Assembly (NCBI GenBank): GCA_019429325.1
Contig: JAHYJA010000016.1
Location: 1 to 34,568, forward strand
Source: Bacteroidales bacterium
GTDB taxonomy: Bacteria > Bacteroidota > Bacteroidia > Bacteroidales > VadinHA17
Length of the DNA stretch: 34,568 bases
Direction: 5' to 3'
This document shows, in pieces, positions 1-7,824 of this stretch (its first letter is position 1; every line of letters begins with the position of its first letter). The translations under genes and the position numbers were made by a program. Under the pieces are notes generated by a model. That model searched no databases, was not told the origin of the DNA, and saw only the letters and a program-made list of their open reading frames with translations.

Positions 1-497
1 GCAGGGCGGGGGTCTTTCGGTCAGAAAAAGCCTGAAGAAGTTTTCCTGCCAATCCTTTGCTAAAGACCGACCCCCCCTGGCCCCCCCATGGGAGGGGGGG
101 ATACTCTGGCCTTATGACAATTTGTAATAGTCGCAGAGGATTAACCCCCCTGTTCAGGGGGGTGCCCTGCGCCAGCAGGGCGGTGGTCATTCGGTCAGAA
201 AAAGCCTGAAGAAGTTTTCCTGCCAATCCTTTGCTAAAGACAGACCCCCCCTGGCCCCCCCTGAGAGGGGGGGGATACTCTGGCCTTATGACAATTTGTA
301 ATAGTCGCAGAGGATTAACCCCCCTGTTCAGGGGGGTGCCCTGCGCCAGCAGGGCGGGGGTCTTTCGGTCAGAAAAAGCCTGAAGAAGTTTTCCTGCCAA
401 TCCTTTGCTAAAGACAGACCCCCCCTGGCCCCCCCTGGGAGGGGGGGATACTCTGGCCTTATGACAATTTGTAATAGTTTTAGAGAATTAACCCCCC
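1..497. repeat. 174-bp hairpin-rich tandem repeat, about 2.9 copies
   Basis: Near-identical units begin at 1, 175 and 349, a period of exactly 174 bp; the third copy loses similarity from about 477 and ends at the 3' flank of alaS. The window opens inside the array, so more copies may lie to the left. Each unit contains a C7/G7 inverted repeat (81-100 in copy 1) and, in copies 1 and 2, two adjacent perfect hairpins. Copies differ by point changes and small changes in C/G run length, and the inverted-repeat character survives these changes. I see no ORF of convincing composition. This is a non-coding intergenic repeat of unknown role. Confidence 0.93.
144..181. repeat. Pair of adjacent perfect hairpins inside the 174-bp repeat
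   Basis: Two hairpins abut with no spacer: ACCCCCCTGTTCAGGGGGGT (144-163, 9-bp stem, 2-nt loop) and GCCCTGCGCCAGCAGGGC (164-181, 7-bp stem, 4-nt loop). The same pair recurs at 318-355 in copy 2. There is no adjoining T-run, so this is not a standard intrinsic terminator; it resembles a REP/BIME-like palindromic unit. The function is unknown. Confidence 0.8.
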
Positions 498-525
498 AAT
501 TTTGGGGGGTGACACGCGAAGCGTG
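491..525 (-). terminator. Hairpin pair downstream of alaS, possible transcription end
   Basis: Two inverted repeats lie just past the alaS stop: ACCCCCCAATTTTGGGGGGT (491-510) and CACGCGAAGCGTG (513-525, 5-bp stem, GAA loop). They sit where repeat copies 1 and 2 carry their own hairpin pair, but with different sequences. No good U-tract follows on the minus strand, so termination is a guess based on position and stem strength. Confidence 0.35.
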
Positions 526-533
526 CCGGGGGG

Positions 534-3176
534 TTATAATTGTTGCAGATACTTTTTAACCTTTTCCAGAGCCCTGTCAATTCCTCCGGGGTGGCTTCCT
601 CCGGCAGTGGCGAAGAATGGCTGTCCGCCGCCGCCCCCCTTTATCTCGCCCGAGATCTCCTTTATTATACTGACGGCACTGAGCTTCCTCTCCTTCACCA
701 GCTTATCGCTCACCATAATCACTAAATGAGCCTTGCCTCCGCTCTCCGATCCAATAGCCAGTACAGTGTTGTCCGATCTGTTCCTGATCCCGAAGGCGAC
801 ATTCTTAAGCAGGTCGGCAGGCTGGTTGTCGGCACGGTCTGCAAGCAGGGTAATGCCATTTATCTGTACGGCATTCTCTTCAAGGTTTCTGATCATTGAC
901 ATCACTGCCTGAGCCTGGAACTTGTCGAGGCTCTTCCTGAGTGATGCGTTTTCCGAGATAAGCTTTTCCACGCTATCCCGTACATTTCCGGTGTTTTTGA
1001 GCAGTGAAGAGATATCGTTCATGAGAGCGAGTCTCTCGTTGATATATTCCTCCGCCCTGGCGCCGGTAAGTGCCTCAATCCTTCTGATGCCCGCCGCGAT
1101 AGCTGCTTCCGAGATTATTTTCACGATACCGATGCTTCCGGTACTGCTGACATGGGTTCCGCCACAGAGTTCGACCGAGTCGCCGAACTCCACAACCCTT
1201 ACGGTATCCCCGTATTTCTCACCGAAGAGCGACATTGCTCCCATGGCTTTTGCCTCTCCCACCGGCAGGCCGTCAGTCACCTTGCTGTTCAGGTCCTGCC
1301 TGACGAGGTGGTTTACCATCCCTTCGATCTTTTCAATTTCATCTCTTGTAAGCTTGCTGAAATGGCTGAAATCGAACCGGAGCCTGTCGGGTGTAACAAG
1401 CGACCCCTTCTGTTCAACATGGTTGCCAAGAACGGCCCTTAATGCGTAATGAAGGAGATGAGTGGCAGTATGGTTTCCCGCGGTCATCTGTCGTTTTTCC
1501 CGGTCGACGATAGCCTTGAAGGGACCCGTCGGATCAGAAACCATCTTTTCAGAGAGGTGTATGATAAGGTTGTTTTCCTTTATGGTATCTTTTATCACAA
1601 TGGATTCATCCGCTGAACGGAGAATACCCGAGTCGCCTGCCTGTCCTCCGGCCTCGGCATAAAAGGGTGTTCTGTCGAAAACGATATGGTATGCCTCTTT
1701 CCCCTTCTGATTCACCTTCCTGTATCTTGTGATCAGCACATCATCTTCGGTCGTTTCATAACCTGTGAAAAGGGTGCTCCCGGTATCCCGTACGGTTATC
1801 CAGTCGCCGGCTTCGACTGAAGCATCCTCCCGCGACCGTTTCTTCTGATTCTTCATCTCATTCTCAAATCCTGGATCATCAAGTTCCATCCCCTGTTCCC
1901 TGAGGATCAGGCGGGTAAGATCGACCGGAAACCCGAAAGTGTCGTACAGCTCGAATGCCGTTTTCCCGGGCAGAAGTGCCGTGCCCTCTGTTTTAAGGTC
2001 AGAGATCGTTTTTTCGATCAGCCGGAGACCGCGTCCCAGTGTTTTCAGGAAGGCGTTCTCTTCCTCGTATATTATTCTGGATATCTGATCCTTGCCGGCC
2101 TCAAGCTCAGGGTAGTAACTGCCCATTGTCTCTGAGAGCACAGGAACAAGACGATGGATGAACGGCTCTTCCATGCCAAGGTTATTATAACCGTATCTCA
2201 CTGCCCTTCGCAGAATTCTCCTGATGACATAGCCTGCTTTGTTGTTCGAAGGAAGCTGCCCGTCGGCGACCGAGAAGGCTACTGCCCTGAGGTGATCGGC
2301 AATGACCCGCATAGCAACGTCCCAGGTGTTCCTTACTCCATACTCCTTCCCCGTTATCTTTGAGATCTCCTTTATTACCGGCTGAAAAAGATCTGTGTCG
2401 TAGTTCGATTTGACTCCCTGCAGGATCATGCAAAGCCTTTCAAAGCCCATGCCTGTATCCACATGTTTCGATGGCAGTGCTTCAAGCTTCCCGTCGGACC
2501 GGCGATTATACTGGATGAATACGAGGTTCCATATTTCAATAACCTGCGGGTCTCCCTTGTTCACAAGCAGATGGCCGGGCACTTTTCTCCGCTCCTCCTC
2601 ATCCCTTATGTCGACATGAATTTCCGAACAGGGTCCGCAGGGTCCTGTTTCCCCCATCTCCCAGAAATTATCTTTCTTAGAGCCTTCAAGTATCCTGCCG
2701 GAGGGATCAGTCAGGCAATTCTCCCAACACTTAAATGCCTCATCATCGCGCGGGACATTCTCCCGCTTATTGCCCTCAAAGATGGTAACGTAGATCCTGT
2801 CCTCGGGTATCCCGAGCCTGTCGACAAGCAATTCGCGGCTCCATTCAATGGCTTCCTTCTTGAAGTAATCGCCGAACGACCAGTTACCGAGCATCTCAAA
2901 CATTGTGTGGTGATAAGTGTCATGTCCCACCTCCTCAAGATCGTTGTGCTTGCCTGACACTCTCAGGCATTTCTGGGAGTTCGCAATCCTTTTGTTCAGA
3001 GGCTGCTGGTTGCCGAGAAATATGTCCTTGAACTGATTCATCCCTGCGTTGGTGAACATCAGGGAGGGATCGTGCCTGACAACCATAGGAGCAGAAGGAA
3101 CAACAAGGTGCCCCTTCGACCGGAAAAATTCAAGAAAAAAATTCCTCAGCTCCTGAGCCTTAATCGTAGCAATCAT
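534..3176 (-). CDS. alaS: Alanine--tRNA ligase
   Basis: This cytoplasmic class II synthetase charges tRNA-Ala. It is 880 residues, the normal length. The N-terminal catalytic core contains the motif HHTMFEMLGNWSFGDYFKK (89-107). The zinc-dependent editing domain is intact: HTATH (H569, H573) and CGGTH (C671, H675), which removes mischarged Ser/Gly. The C-terminal C-Ala region holds the glycine-rich signature GGGGGQPFFATAGG; the usual form is GGGGGRPxxAxAGG, so Q replaces R, and I read no consequence into this. The start MIATIKAQELR matches the family start. The gene is divergent from the M23 peptidase pair across a 100-bp spacer, and its 3' end runs into the 174-bp repeat. No clear minus-strand promoter was found in the spacer. 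Confidence 0.98.
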   Translation of the reverse strand: MIATIKAQELRNFFLEFFRSKGHLVVPSAPMVVRHDPSLMFTNAGMNQFKDIFLGNQQPLNKRIANSQKCLRVSGKHNDLEEVGHDTYHHTMFEMLGNWSFGDYFKKEAIEWSRELLVDRLGIPEDRIYVTIFEGNKRENVPRDDEAFKCWENCLTDPSGRILEGSKKDNFWEMGETGPCGPCSEIHVDIRDEEERRKVPGHLLVNKGDPQVIEIWNLVFIQYNRRSDGKLEALPSKHVDTGMGFERLCMILQGVKSNYDTDLFQPVIKEISKITGKEYGVRNTWDVAMRVIADHLRAVAFSVADGQLPSNNKAGYVIRRILRRAVRYGYNNLGMEEPFIHRLVPVLSETMGSYYPELEAGKDQISRIIYEEENAFLKTLGRGLRLIEKTISDLKTEGTALLPGKTAFELYDTFGFPVDLTRLILREQGMELDDPGFENEMKNQKKRSREDASVEAGDWITVRDTGSTLFTGYETTEDDVLITRYRKVNQKGKEAYHIVFDRTPFYAEAGGQAGDSGILRSADESIVIKDTIKENNLIIHLSEKMVSDPTGPFKAIVDREKRQMTAGNHTATHLLHYALRAVLGNHVEQKGSLVTPDRLRFDFSHFSKLTRDEIEKIEGMVNHLVRQDLNSKVTDGLPVGEAKAMGAMSLFGEKYGDTVRVVEFGDSVELCGGTHVSSTGSIGIVKIISEAAIAAGIRRIEALTGARAEEYINERLALMNDISSLLKNTGNVRDSVEKLISENASLRKSLDKFQAQAVMSMIRNLEENAVQINGITLLADRADNQPADLLKNVAFGIRNRSDNTVLAIGSESGGKAHLVIMVSDKLVKERKLSAVSIIKEISGEIKGGGGGQPFFATAGGSHPGGIDRALEKVKKYLQQL

Positions 3177-3205
3177 ATAATAATGGAAATAACCCGTAAA
3201 ATTGA

Positions 3206-3236
3206 TTGTAAAATTAATTTATTTGATTTAGATTTG
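3206..3236 (+). promoter_or_regulatory. Bacteroidota-type promoter for the M23 peptidase gene
   Basis: TAGATTTG (3229-3236) fits the Bacteroidota -7 consensus TAnnTTTG, and a TTG at 3206-3208 lies 20 bp upstream, the expected place for the -33 element. Transcription would start near 3243, giving a leader of about 34 nt before the ATG at 3277. Confidence 0.55.
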
Positions 3237-3276
3237 TCGCTTAAGCAAGAAAAAGTTGGAATAACAGTTAACCCGG

Positions 3277-4242
3277 ATGCGTGACCGGAATTATTTTCTC
3301 GACCTCAACGATCTGCAATTCAAGCAAGTAAGTCTTCCCTGGAAGATCAGAATAAGGCGCCTCCTTTTCTGGGCACTTGCCTCTGTTGCCGTAACGATTT
3401 TGTACGTCTCGCTCTTTCACCATTTTTTCGGGTCACCCAAGGATAAAATGCTTCAGCAGGAGCTCTCCAATGTGAAACTGCAGTATTCAATGCTCGGGCG
3501 ACAGATGGACCAGTCGATGGAAGCCCTCAGCCGGCTGAGTGCTTCCGATGATGTCCTTTACCGGCCGATACTTGACATGGACAGCATTCCCGGGTCTGTG
3601 AGGAACCCCGGGTTCGGAGGTGTTGACAGATTCATGGATCTTTACGGTTATACAAACTCCGGTCTTATGATACGTTTCAGGGCCCGGACGGAAGAGATCA
3701 AAAGCAGGACGAACATCCAGATCGAATCTTTCAGGATCGTTGAGGAGAGAAAAAATGAATGGAAACGGGAGATGGAATATCTTCCGTACATCAGCCCGGT
3801 AAATCCCATCTACCGGCTTGGAGACGGTTTGAAATTCAGGGAGAGACATCCGGTCCTCGGAACACCACAATGGCATCACGGACAGGATTTCAATACCCCT
3901 TACGGAACTGAAGTTTTTGCAACCGGATCAGGAAAAGTTATTAAGGCCGGATGGAGCTACGGAGGATTCGGGAACTACGTCGTAATCGATCATGGTTATG
4001 GATTTCAGACAACATACGGACATCTGAGCAGTATTAAAGTATCTCAGGACATGAATGTTAAAAGGGGGGACCTGATAGGCCTGAGCGGCAGTTCAGGCAC
4101 ATCATCCGGGCCTCATCTTCATTATCAGATCGATATGTATGGTCAGAACAGGAACCCGCTCCATTATTTCAATAACGATCTGAGCGAGGAGGAATATTTT
4201 GAGACGATACAAACGCTGACCTCAGGATTGAGGCTCAGATAA
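3277..4242 (+). CDS. Membrane-anchored M23 family peptidase (first of two paralogues)
   Basis: This is a predicted peptidoglycan endopeptidase of the LytM/M23 family, anchored in the inner membrane and facing the periplasm. A basic N-terminal stretch (24-29) precedes one membrane segment (about 30-50), then a heptad-like linker (about 55-165) and a C-terminal M23 domain (about 180-300). The zinc/catalytic residues are present: H200 and D204 in HHGQD, H249, and H280/H282 in PHLHY. The usual GFGxRxHP loop before the first zinc motif is altered (GDGLKFRERHP). It is a paralogue of the next gene, sharing the N-terminal anchor layout and a DDxLYR...GGV block around 91-118. It could trim cross-links or act in division. 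The substrate is not visible from sequence. Confidence 0.9.
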   Translation: MRDRNYFLDLNDLQFKQVSLPWKIRIRRLLFWALASVAVTILYVSLFHHFFGSPKDKMLQQELSNVKLQYSMLGRQMDQSMEALSRLSASDDVLYRPILDMDSIPGSVRNPGFGGVDRFMDLYGYTNSGLMIRFRARTEEIKSRTNIQIESFRIVEERKNEWKREMEYLPYISPVNPIYRLGDGLKFRERHPVLGTPQWHHGQDFNTPYGTEVFATGSGKVIKAGWSYGGFGNYVVIDHGYGFQTTYGHLSSIKVSQDMNVKRGDLIGLSGSSGTSSGPHLHYQIDMYGQNRNPLHYFNNDLSEEEYFETIQTLTSGLRLR

Positions 4243-4308
4243 CCGGTTTCTGCAGAGTCAGATGTATCGGGTCATTATCACTTTTTTCAAAGATCTGACC
4301 AATTTTTT

Positions 4309-4316
4309 TATCTTTG
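4309..4316 (+). promoter_or_regulatory. -7 promoter element almost touching the second M23 start codon
   Basis: TATCTTTG matches TAnnTTTG perfectly and ends 7 nt before the ATG at 4324, so the transcript would be leaderless or nearly so. No TTG-type -33 element is evident at the expected spacing. Confidence 0.5.
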
Positions 4317-4323
4317 CTGCAAA

Positions 4324-5295
4324 ATGGCCAAAACAAGATATAAGTTCAATCCCGACTCCTTAAGCTTTGACAGGGTACGTCTTAGCTACAAAGCCGTATT
4401 GCTTAGGTTTCTGGCTTATTTTACAGGTTCCCTGATCGTTGCGGCAGTTTATGGCTTCATTTTTACCATTTTGTTTGATTCGCCTGAAGAGAAAGCTCTG
4501 AAACGCGAGATTGAACAGATGACGATCCAGTACACTCTTATGCAGAAGGAGATGGGAAACATCGAAAAGGTTATCAGTCACCTTCAGGAGACGGATGATA
4601 ATCTTTACAGGACAATTTTCGAAGCCGAACCGGTTCATTCGACATTGCGTGAGGGTGGTACCGGCGGAGTGAACAGGTACAAGGAGTTAGAAGGATTTAA
4701 TAATTCAGCCATCGTTCTTGAGACCGCCAAAAGGCTTGACAGGATAAGGAAACAGGTCTATATCCAGTCGAGATCCTTCGATGAGCTTATTGGTCTTGCA
4801 AGGGATAAAGAGGAGATGCTGAAGTGTATCCCCGCAATAATGCCTATCTCCAACAGGGATCTTACGCGCACGGCCTCGGGGTTCGGGCTCAGGATACATC
4901 CGATTTACAAGATCATTAAGTTCCATTCAGGCATGGATTTCACGGCTCCTTCCGGAACGGATATTTACTCCACGGGCAACGGAGTAGTAACAGCCGTACT
5001 CGCCTCGAAAAGGGGGCTTGGCAATCACATCATCATCGATCACGGATTCGGATATACTTCGCTTTATGCCCATCTCGACGGATTTAATGTCAGGAGAGGC
5101 CAGAAAGTGCAAAGAGGCGATGTGATAGGTTTTGTGGGTAACACCGGTATGTCGGTGGCACCCCACCTGCACTATGAGGTCAAGCTTAACGGCGCTTACG
5201 TGGATCCTGTCAATTATTACTTCAACGATCTTACTGCCTGGGAATATGAAAGAATGGTTGAGATCGCTTCTAAAACAGGCCAGTCATTCGATTAG
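4324..5295 (+). CDS. Membrane-anchored M23 family peptidase (second paralogue)
   Basis: It has the same architecture as the preceding gene: an N-terminal membrane segment (about 26-51), a helical linker with likely coiled coil (55-100), and a C-terminal LytM/M23 domain. The catalytic set is complete and more canonical than in the neighbour: GFGLRIHP (186-193), HSGMD (H201, D205), H250, and HLHYE (H281, H283). The predicted role is periplasmic peptidoglycan hydrolysis. The gap to the upstream paralogue is 81 bp and carries its own -7 element; the MerR-type gene follows after 29 bp, so the two may be co-transcribed. The pair presumably arose by tandem duplication and has since diverged strongly in the linker. 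Confidence 0.92.
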   Translation: MAKTRYKFNPDSLSFDRVRLSYKAVLLRFLAYFTGSLIVAAVYGFIFTILFDSPEEKALKREIEQMTIQYTLMQKEMGNIEKVISHLQETDDNLYRTIFEAEPVHSTLREGGTGGVNRYKELEGFNNSAIVLETAKRLDRIRKQVYIQSRSFDELIGLARDKEEMLKCIPAIMPISNRDLTRTASGFGLRIHPIYKIIKFHSGMDFTAPSGTDIYSTGNGVVTAVLASKRGLGNHIIIDHGFGYTSLYAHLDGFNVRRGQKVQRGDVIGFVGNTGMSVAPHLHYEVKLNGAYVDPVNYYFNDLTAWEYERMVEIASKTGQSFD

Positions 5296-5324
5296 CCCTC
5301 CTTACCCTCATTTACACAGGAAAT

Positions 5325-5660
5325 ATGCCATACAAGGAAAAACAGGTTGAGAAGCTTTATTACACCATTGGCGAGACGGCAAGGATGCTTGGGGTGCCGG
5401 TATCGACCGTAAGGTTCTGGGAGAACGAGTTTGATATTCTGAAACCCATGAAGAACAAGAAGGGCAACAGGATGTTTACTGCCGGGGATATCAGGAACCT
5501 GAGGATAATCCATCATCTTCTTAAGGAGGAAGGCATGACCCTTTCGGGTGTTAAAAAGAAGATGTCAGCCAGGTGGGATGAGGCTGAATACAAGCATCAG
5601 ATCGGCGAATCGCTTCAGAGGATCAGGTCGGTGCTTCTTGAACTGCGGGATAATGTCTGA
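5325..5660 (+). CDS. Small MerR-family transcriptional regulator
   Basis: This 111-residue protein has an N-terminal winged HTH of MerR type: YYTIGETARMLGVPVSTVRFWE (12-33), then a wing GNRMFTAGD (47-55) and IRNLRIIHHLLKEEGMTLSGVKKKM. After the DNA-binding domain only about 30 residues remain. There is no effector domain and no Cys pair for metal binding. It belongs to the short MerR proteins found in Bacteroidota beside M23 peptidases. It is likely co-expressed with the M23 gene 29 bp upstream. Target and signal are unknown; regulation of this peptidase locus is only an inference from position. Confidence 0.88.
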   Translation: MPYKEKQVEKLYYTIGETARMLGVPVSTVRFWENEFDILKPMKNKKGNRMFTAGDIRNLRIIHHLLKEEGMTLSGVKKKMSARWDEAEYKHQIGESLQRIRSVLLELRDNV

Positions 5661-5679
5661 TACCCGTCTGGTGTCAGAC
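5655..5679 (+). terminator. Hairpin overlapping the MerR stop codon, possible terminator
   Basis: GTCTGATACC (5655-5664) pairs with GGTGTCAGAC (5670-5679), with one G-T wobble and a 5-nt loop. The stop TGA (5658-5660) lies in the stem. An AT-rich but not T-pure stretch follows, so termination is plausible but weak. Confidence 0.4.
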
Positions 5680-5716
5680 ATATATTTATTTCAGGTTGCC
5701 GTTTAGTGGTTCTTTG

Positions 5717-5779
5717 GTGATCAGTGATCAGTAATCGGTAATCGGTAATCGGTGATCGGTTAACCAGCAACCAGCAACT
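5717..5779. repeat. Heptad-periodic array A (nine 7-bp units)
   Basis: Nine consecutive 7-mers run in one unbroken phase: GTGATCA twice (5717-5730), GTAATCG three times (5731-5751), GTGATCG (5752-5758), GTTAACC (5759-5765), AGCAACC and AGCAACT (5766-5779). The unit changes from GTRATCR to AGCAACY without losing the 7-bp register. The array is non-coding, lies between the MerR gene and the Nif3 gene, and has no known function. Confidence 0.85.
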
Positions 5780-5855
5780 CTTACCCGCCAAAGCCTCCTT
5801 TGGCCACCGTAGCTTTAGCGACGGTGGCGGCGACGGCGGGCAGCAACCAGCAACT
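5765..5855. repeat. 61-bp palindromic cassette flanked by 15-bp direct repeats
   Basis: CAGCAACCAGCAACT occurs at 5765-5779 and again at 5841-5855. Between them, 5780-5840 can fold into a branched structure: an outer stem CCCGCC (5784-5789) / GGCGGG (5835-5840), an inner arm CCAAA/TTTGG (5788-5803, sharing two bases with the outer stem), and an inner arm CCACCGT/ACGGTGG (5804-5827). The layout resembles a short non-autonomous element or REP-like unit inserted into a heptad array with target duplication. No ORF fits inside. The rest of the spacer to the Nif3 gene (5856-5910) is AT-rich with no clear promoter word. Confidence 0.7.
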
Positions 5856-5910
5856 TAGGTTATCAAAGCATCTTATATATAAATAAACTCAGATATTAAG
5901 TGATTTATCT

Positions 5911-7005
5911 ATGAAAGTAAAAGATATAGCATACTGGATAGACACTACCGTACCACTGTCATTCCAGGAGTCATGGGATAATTCCGGACTCCAGATCGGA
6001 AACCCGGAAAAAGAAATATCATCAGCCCTTTTAACCCTCGATATCACCGAAGAGGTTGTGGATGAGGCGATTGCAGAAAACAGTCAGATGATCATCTCGC
6101 ACCACCCCCTTATATTCACCGGTATTAAGAAAATTACCGGCAGTTCACAGACCGACAGGATAATAATCAAGGCTCTCCGGAATGATATTGCGATCTACTC
6201 CTCCCATACCAGCCTCGATGTCTTCAGGAATGGTGTCAGCAGAAAAATGGCTGAAAAACTTGGCCTCAGCAATGTCACACCCCTGGCACCGCTCAGGGAT
6301 AGATTGCTGAAACTTGTCACTTTCGTGCCAGTATCGCATATCGACAGGGTGAGGGATGCAGTTTTCGGAGCCGGGGCAGGCCTGATCGGCAATTACGATT
6401 ATTGCGGTTTTACCTTAACCGGAACAGGCAGCTTCAGGGCAGGACCGGACAGTTCTCCTTTCGTGGGTGAAAAAGGGAAGATCCACCATGAGGAGGAGAT
6501 CCGTTTTGAGACAATCATGTTCTCCCACCTTAAAGAGAGTGTCGTAAAGGCGCTGAGAGGCTCTCATCCCTACGAGGAACCAGCTTTTGATATTTACACC
6601 CTGGCAAACGACACTACGGAGGAAGGGCTCGGATGCAAAGGTGAATTTGCGGAACCGGTGGAGGAAAAGGCTCTGCTGGAGATGGTTTCATCGGTTTTTG
6701 GTTCAAAATGCATAAGGCATTCCGGACTGACCGGCCGGCCGGTGATAATGACCGCTCTGTGCGGAGGGTCGGGGTCGTCGCTTCTGAGCGATGCAATAAG
6801 GTCGGGTGCGGACGCTTTCATTACCGGAGATGTCAGATACCATACATTTATGGAAGCCGGCAGCAGGATCCTCCTGATCGATGCCGGACATTTTGAGACC
6901 GAAAAATTCGCAACAGAGATCCTGTACGATCTAATTATCAAAAAATTCCCTAAATTTGCACTCCGGTTTTCAAATATAAACAGCAATCCGATAAATTATC
7001 TTTAA
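5911..7005 (+). CDS. Nif3-like dinuclear metal centre protein
   Basis: This is a member of the Nif3/YqfO (GTP cyclohydrolase I type 2-like) family, cytoplasmic proteins that form toroidal hexamers with a di-metal site; the exact reaction is unsettled for the family. Metal-ligand motifs are visible: ISHHPLIF (H64, H65), the SSHTSLD region (H99, D103) and, near the C-terminus, DAGHFETE. At 364 residues it is the long form, with a PII/CutA-like insert in the middle (about 130-235), as in Bacillus YqfO. The zinc-ribbon gene begins one base after its stop, so the two are almost certainly one transcript. This pairing of Nif3 with a zinc-ribbon coiled-coil protein is a common one. Confidence 0.93.
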   Translation: MKVKDIAYWIDTTVPLSFQESWDNSGLQIGNPEKEISSALLTLDITEEVVDEAIAENSQMIISHHPLIFTGIKKITGSSQTDRIIIKALRNDIAIYSSHTSLDVFRNGVSRKMAEKLGLSNVTPLAPLRDRLLKLVTFVPVSHIDRVRDAVFGAGAGLIGNYDYCGFTLTGTGSFRAGPDSSPFVGEKGKIHHEEEIRFETIMFSHLKESVVKALRGSHPYEEPAFDIYTLANDTTEEGLGCKGEFAEPVEEKALLEMVSSVFGSKCIRHSGLTGRPVIMTALCGGSGSSLLSDAIRSGADAFITGDVRYHTFMEAGSRILLIDAGHFETEKFATEILYDLIIKKFPKFALRFSNINSNPINYL

Positions 7006-7006
7006 G

Positions 7007-7771
7007 ATGGAAAAAACAAAATCATACGAAACCGAGATCTCGGTTGAGGAAAAACTCAGAGCATTATTCAGACTGCAGCTGGTTGATTCAGAGATAGATA
7101 AGATCAAGACGCTGAGGGGTGAGCTGCCTCTTGAGGTTCAGGACCTTGAAGATGAAATTGCCGGACTCGAGACCAGGCTTGGCAACCTGAGGGAAGAGGT
7201 CGTCACTCTTGAAAAATCAATTTCAAAGAAGAACAATGAGATCACTGAAGCCGAAGGCCTGATTAAAAAGTATGCAGAACAGCAGAACAACGTCAGAAAT
7301 AACCGCGAGTATGATTCTCTTTCGAAAGAGATTGAATATCAGAATCTTGAAATTGAATTATTCAATAAAAAGATTAAGGAGTTCACTATTCAGGCTGATG
7401 AGAAGAAACTGGTGATAGCCGATTCAGAAGCGATCCTCAATGAGAAGAAATCTGATCTGCAGAACAAGCAGAATGAGCTGGAGGAAATTATTTCGGATAC
7501 CCAGAAGGAAGAGGAAGGATTGTATAACAGTTCAGAGACTATCCAGCAGGTCATAGAAGAGAGACTTCTTACAGCATATAAAAGGATCCGCTCCAATGCA
7601 AGGAACGGCCTCGCTGTTGTTACTGTCCAGCGCGACGCCTGCGGCGGCTGTTTTAACCAGATTCCCCCGCAGAGACAACTTGATATTAAATCGAGGAAGA
7701 AGATCATAGTCTGCGAATATTGCGGGCGCATCCTCGTGGATGACGAAATCATCAAGGAGAGCCAGATTTAG
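7007..7771 (+). CDS. Coiled-coil protein with C-terminal C4 zinc ribbon
   Basis: This 254-residue protein is mostly a long helical coiled coil (about 13-190, rich in Glu/Lys/Leu heptads), followed by a zinc ribbon with CGGC (C212, C215) and CEYC (C236, C239). It matches the zf-RING_7/DUF164 family (CT398-like). Proposed roles for relatives are in nucleic-acid or secretion-related scaffolding, but no firm activity is established. The start lies one base after the Nif3 stop, indicating co-transcription and probably translational coupling. It is cytoplasmic, with no signal peptide. The function is not predicted beyond zinc binding and oligomerisation. Confidence 0.9.
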   Translation: MEKTKSYETEISVEEKLRALFRLQLVDSEIDKIKTLRGELPLEVQDLEDEIAGLETRLGNLREEVVTLEKSISKKNNEITEAEGLIKKYAEQQNNVRNNREYDSLSKEIEYQNLEIELFNKKIKEFTIQADEKKLVIADSEAILNEKKSDLQNKQNELEEIISDTQKEEEGLYNSSETIQQVIEERLLTAYKRIRSNARNGLAVVTVQRDACGGCFNQIPPQRQLDIKSRKKIIVCEYCGRILVDDEIIKESQI

Positions 7772-7824
7772 AAGAGGTTAGGGAATACGATCCCGTCCTG
7801 ATATTTTTTATCTTTTCCTGAATC

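Noticed and set aside
1-533. Possible insertion sequence or CRISPR-like array at the left edge
   Set aside because: No transposase frame is present, the 174-bp units abut directly, and no spacer-like unique segments are present.
5780-5840. Branched palindrome as a tRNA or riboswitch
   Set aside because: There are no tRNA conserved bases or CCA end. The arms are simple GC palindromes, and the element sits between direct repeats rather than in a clear gene leader.
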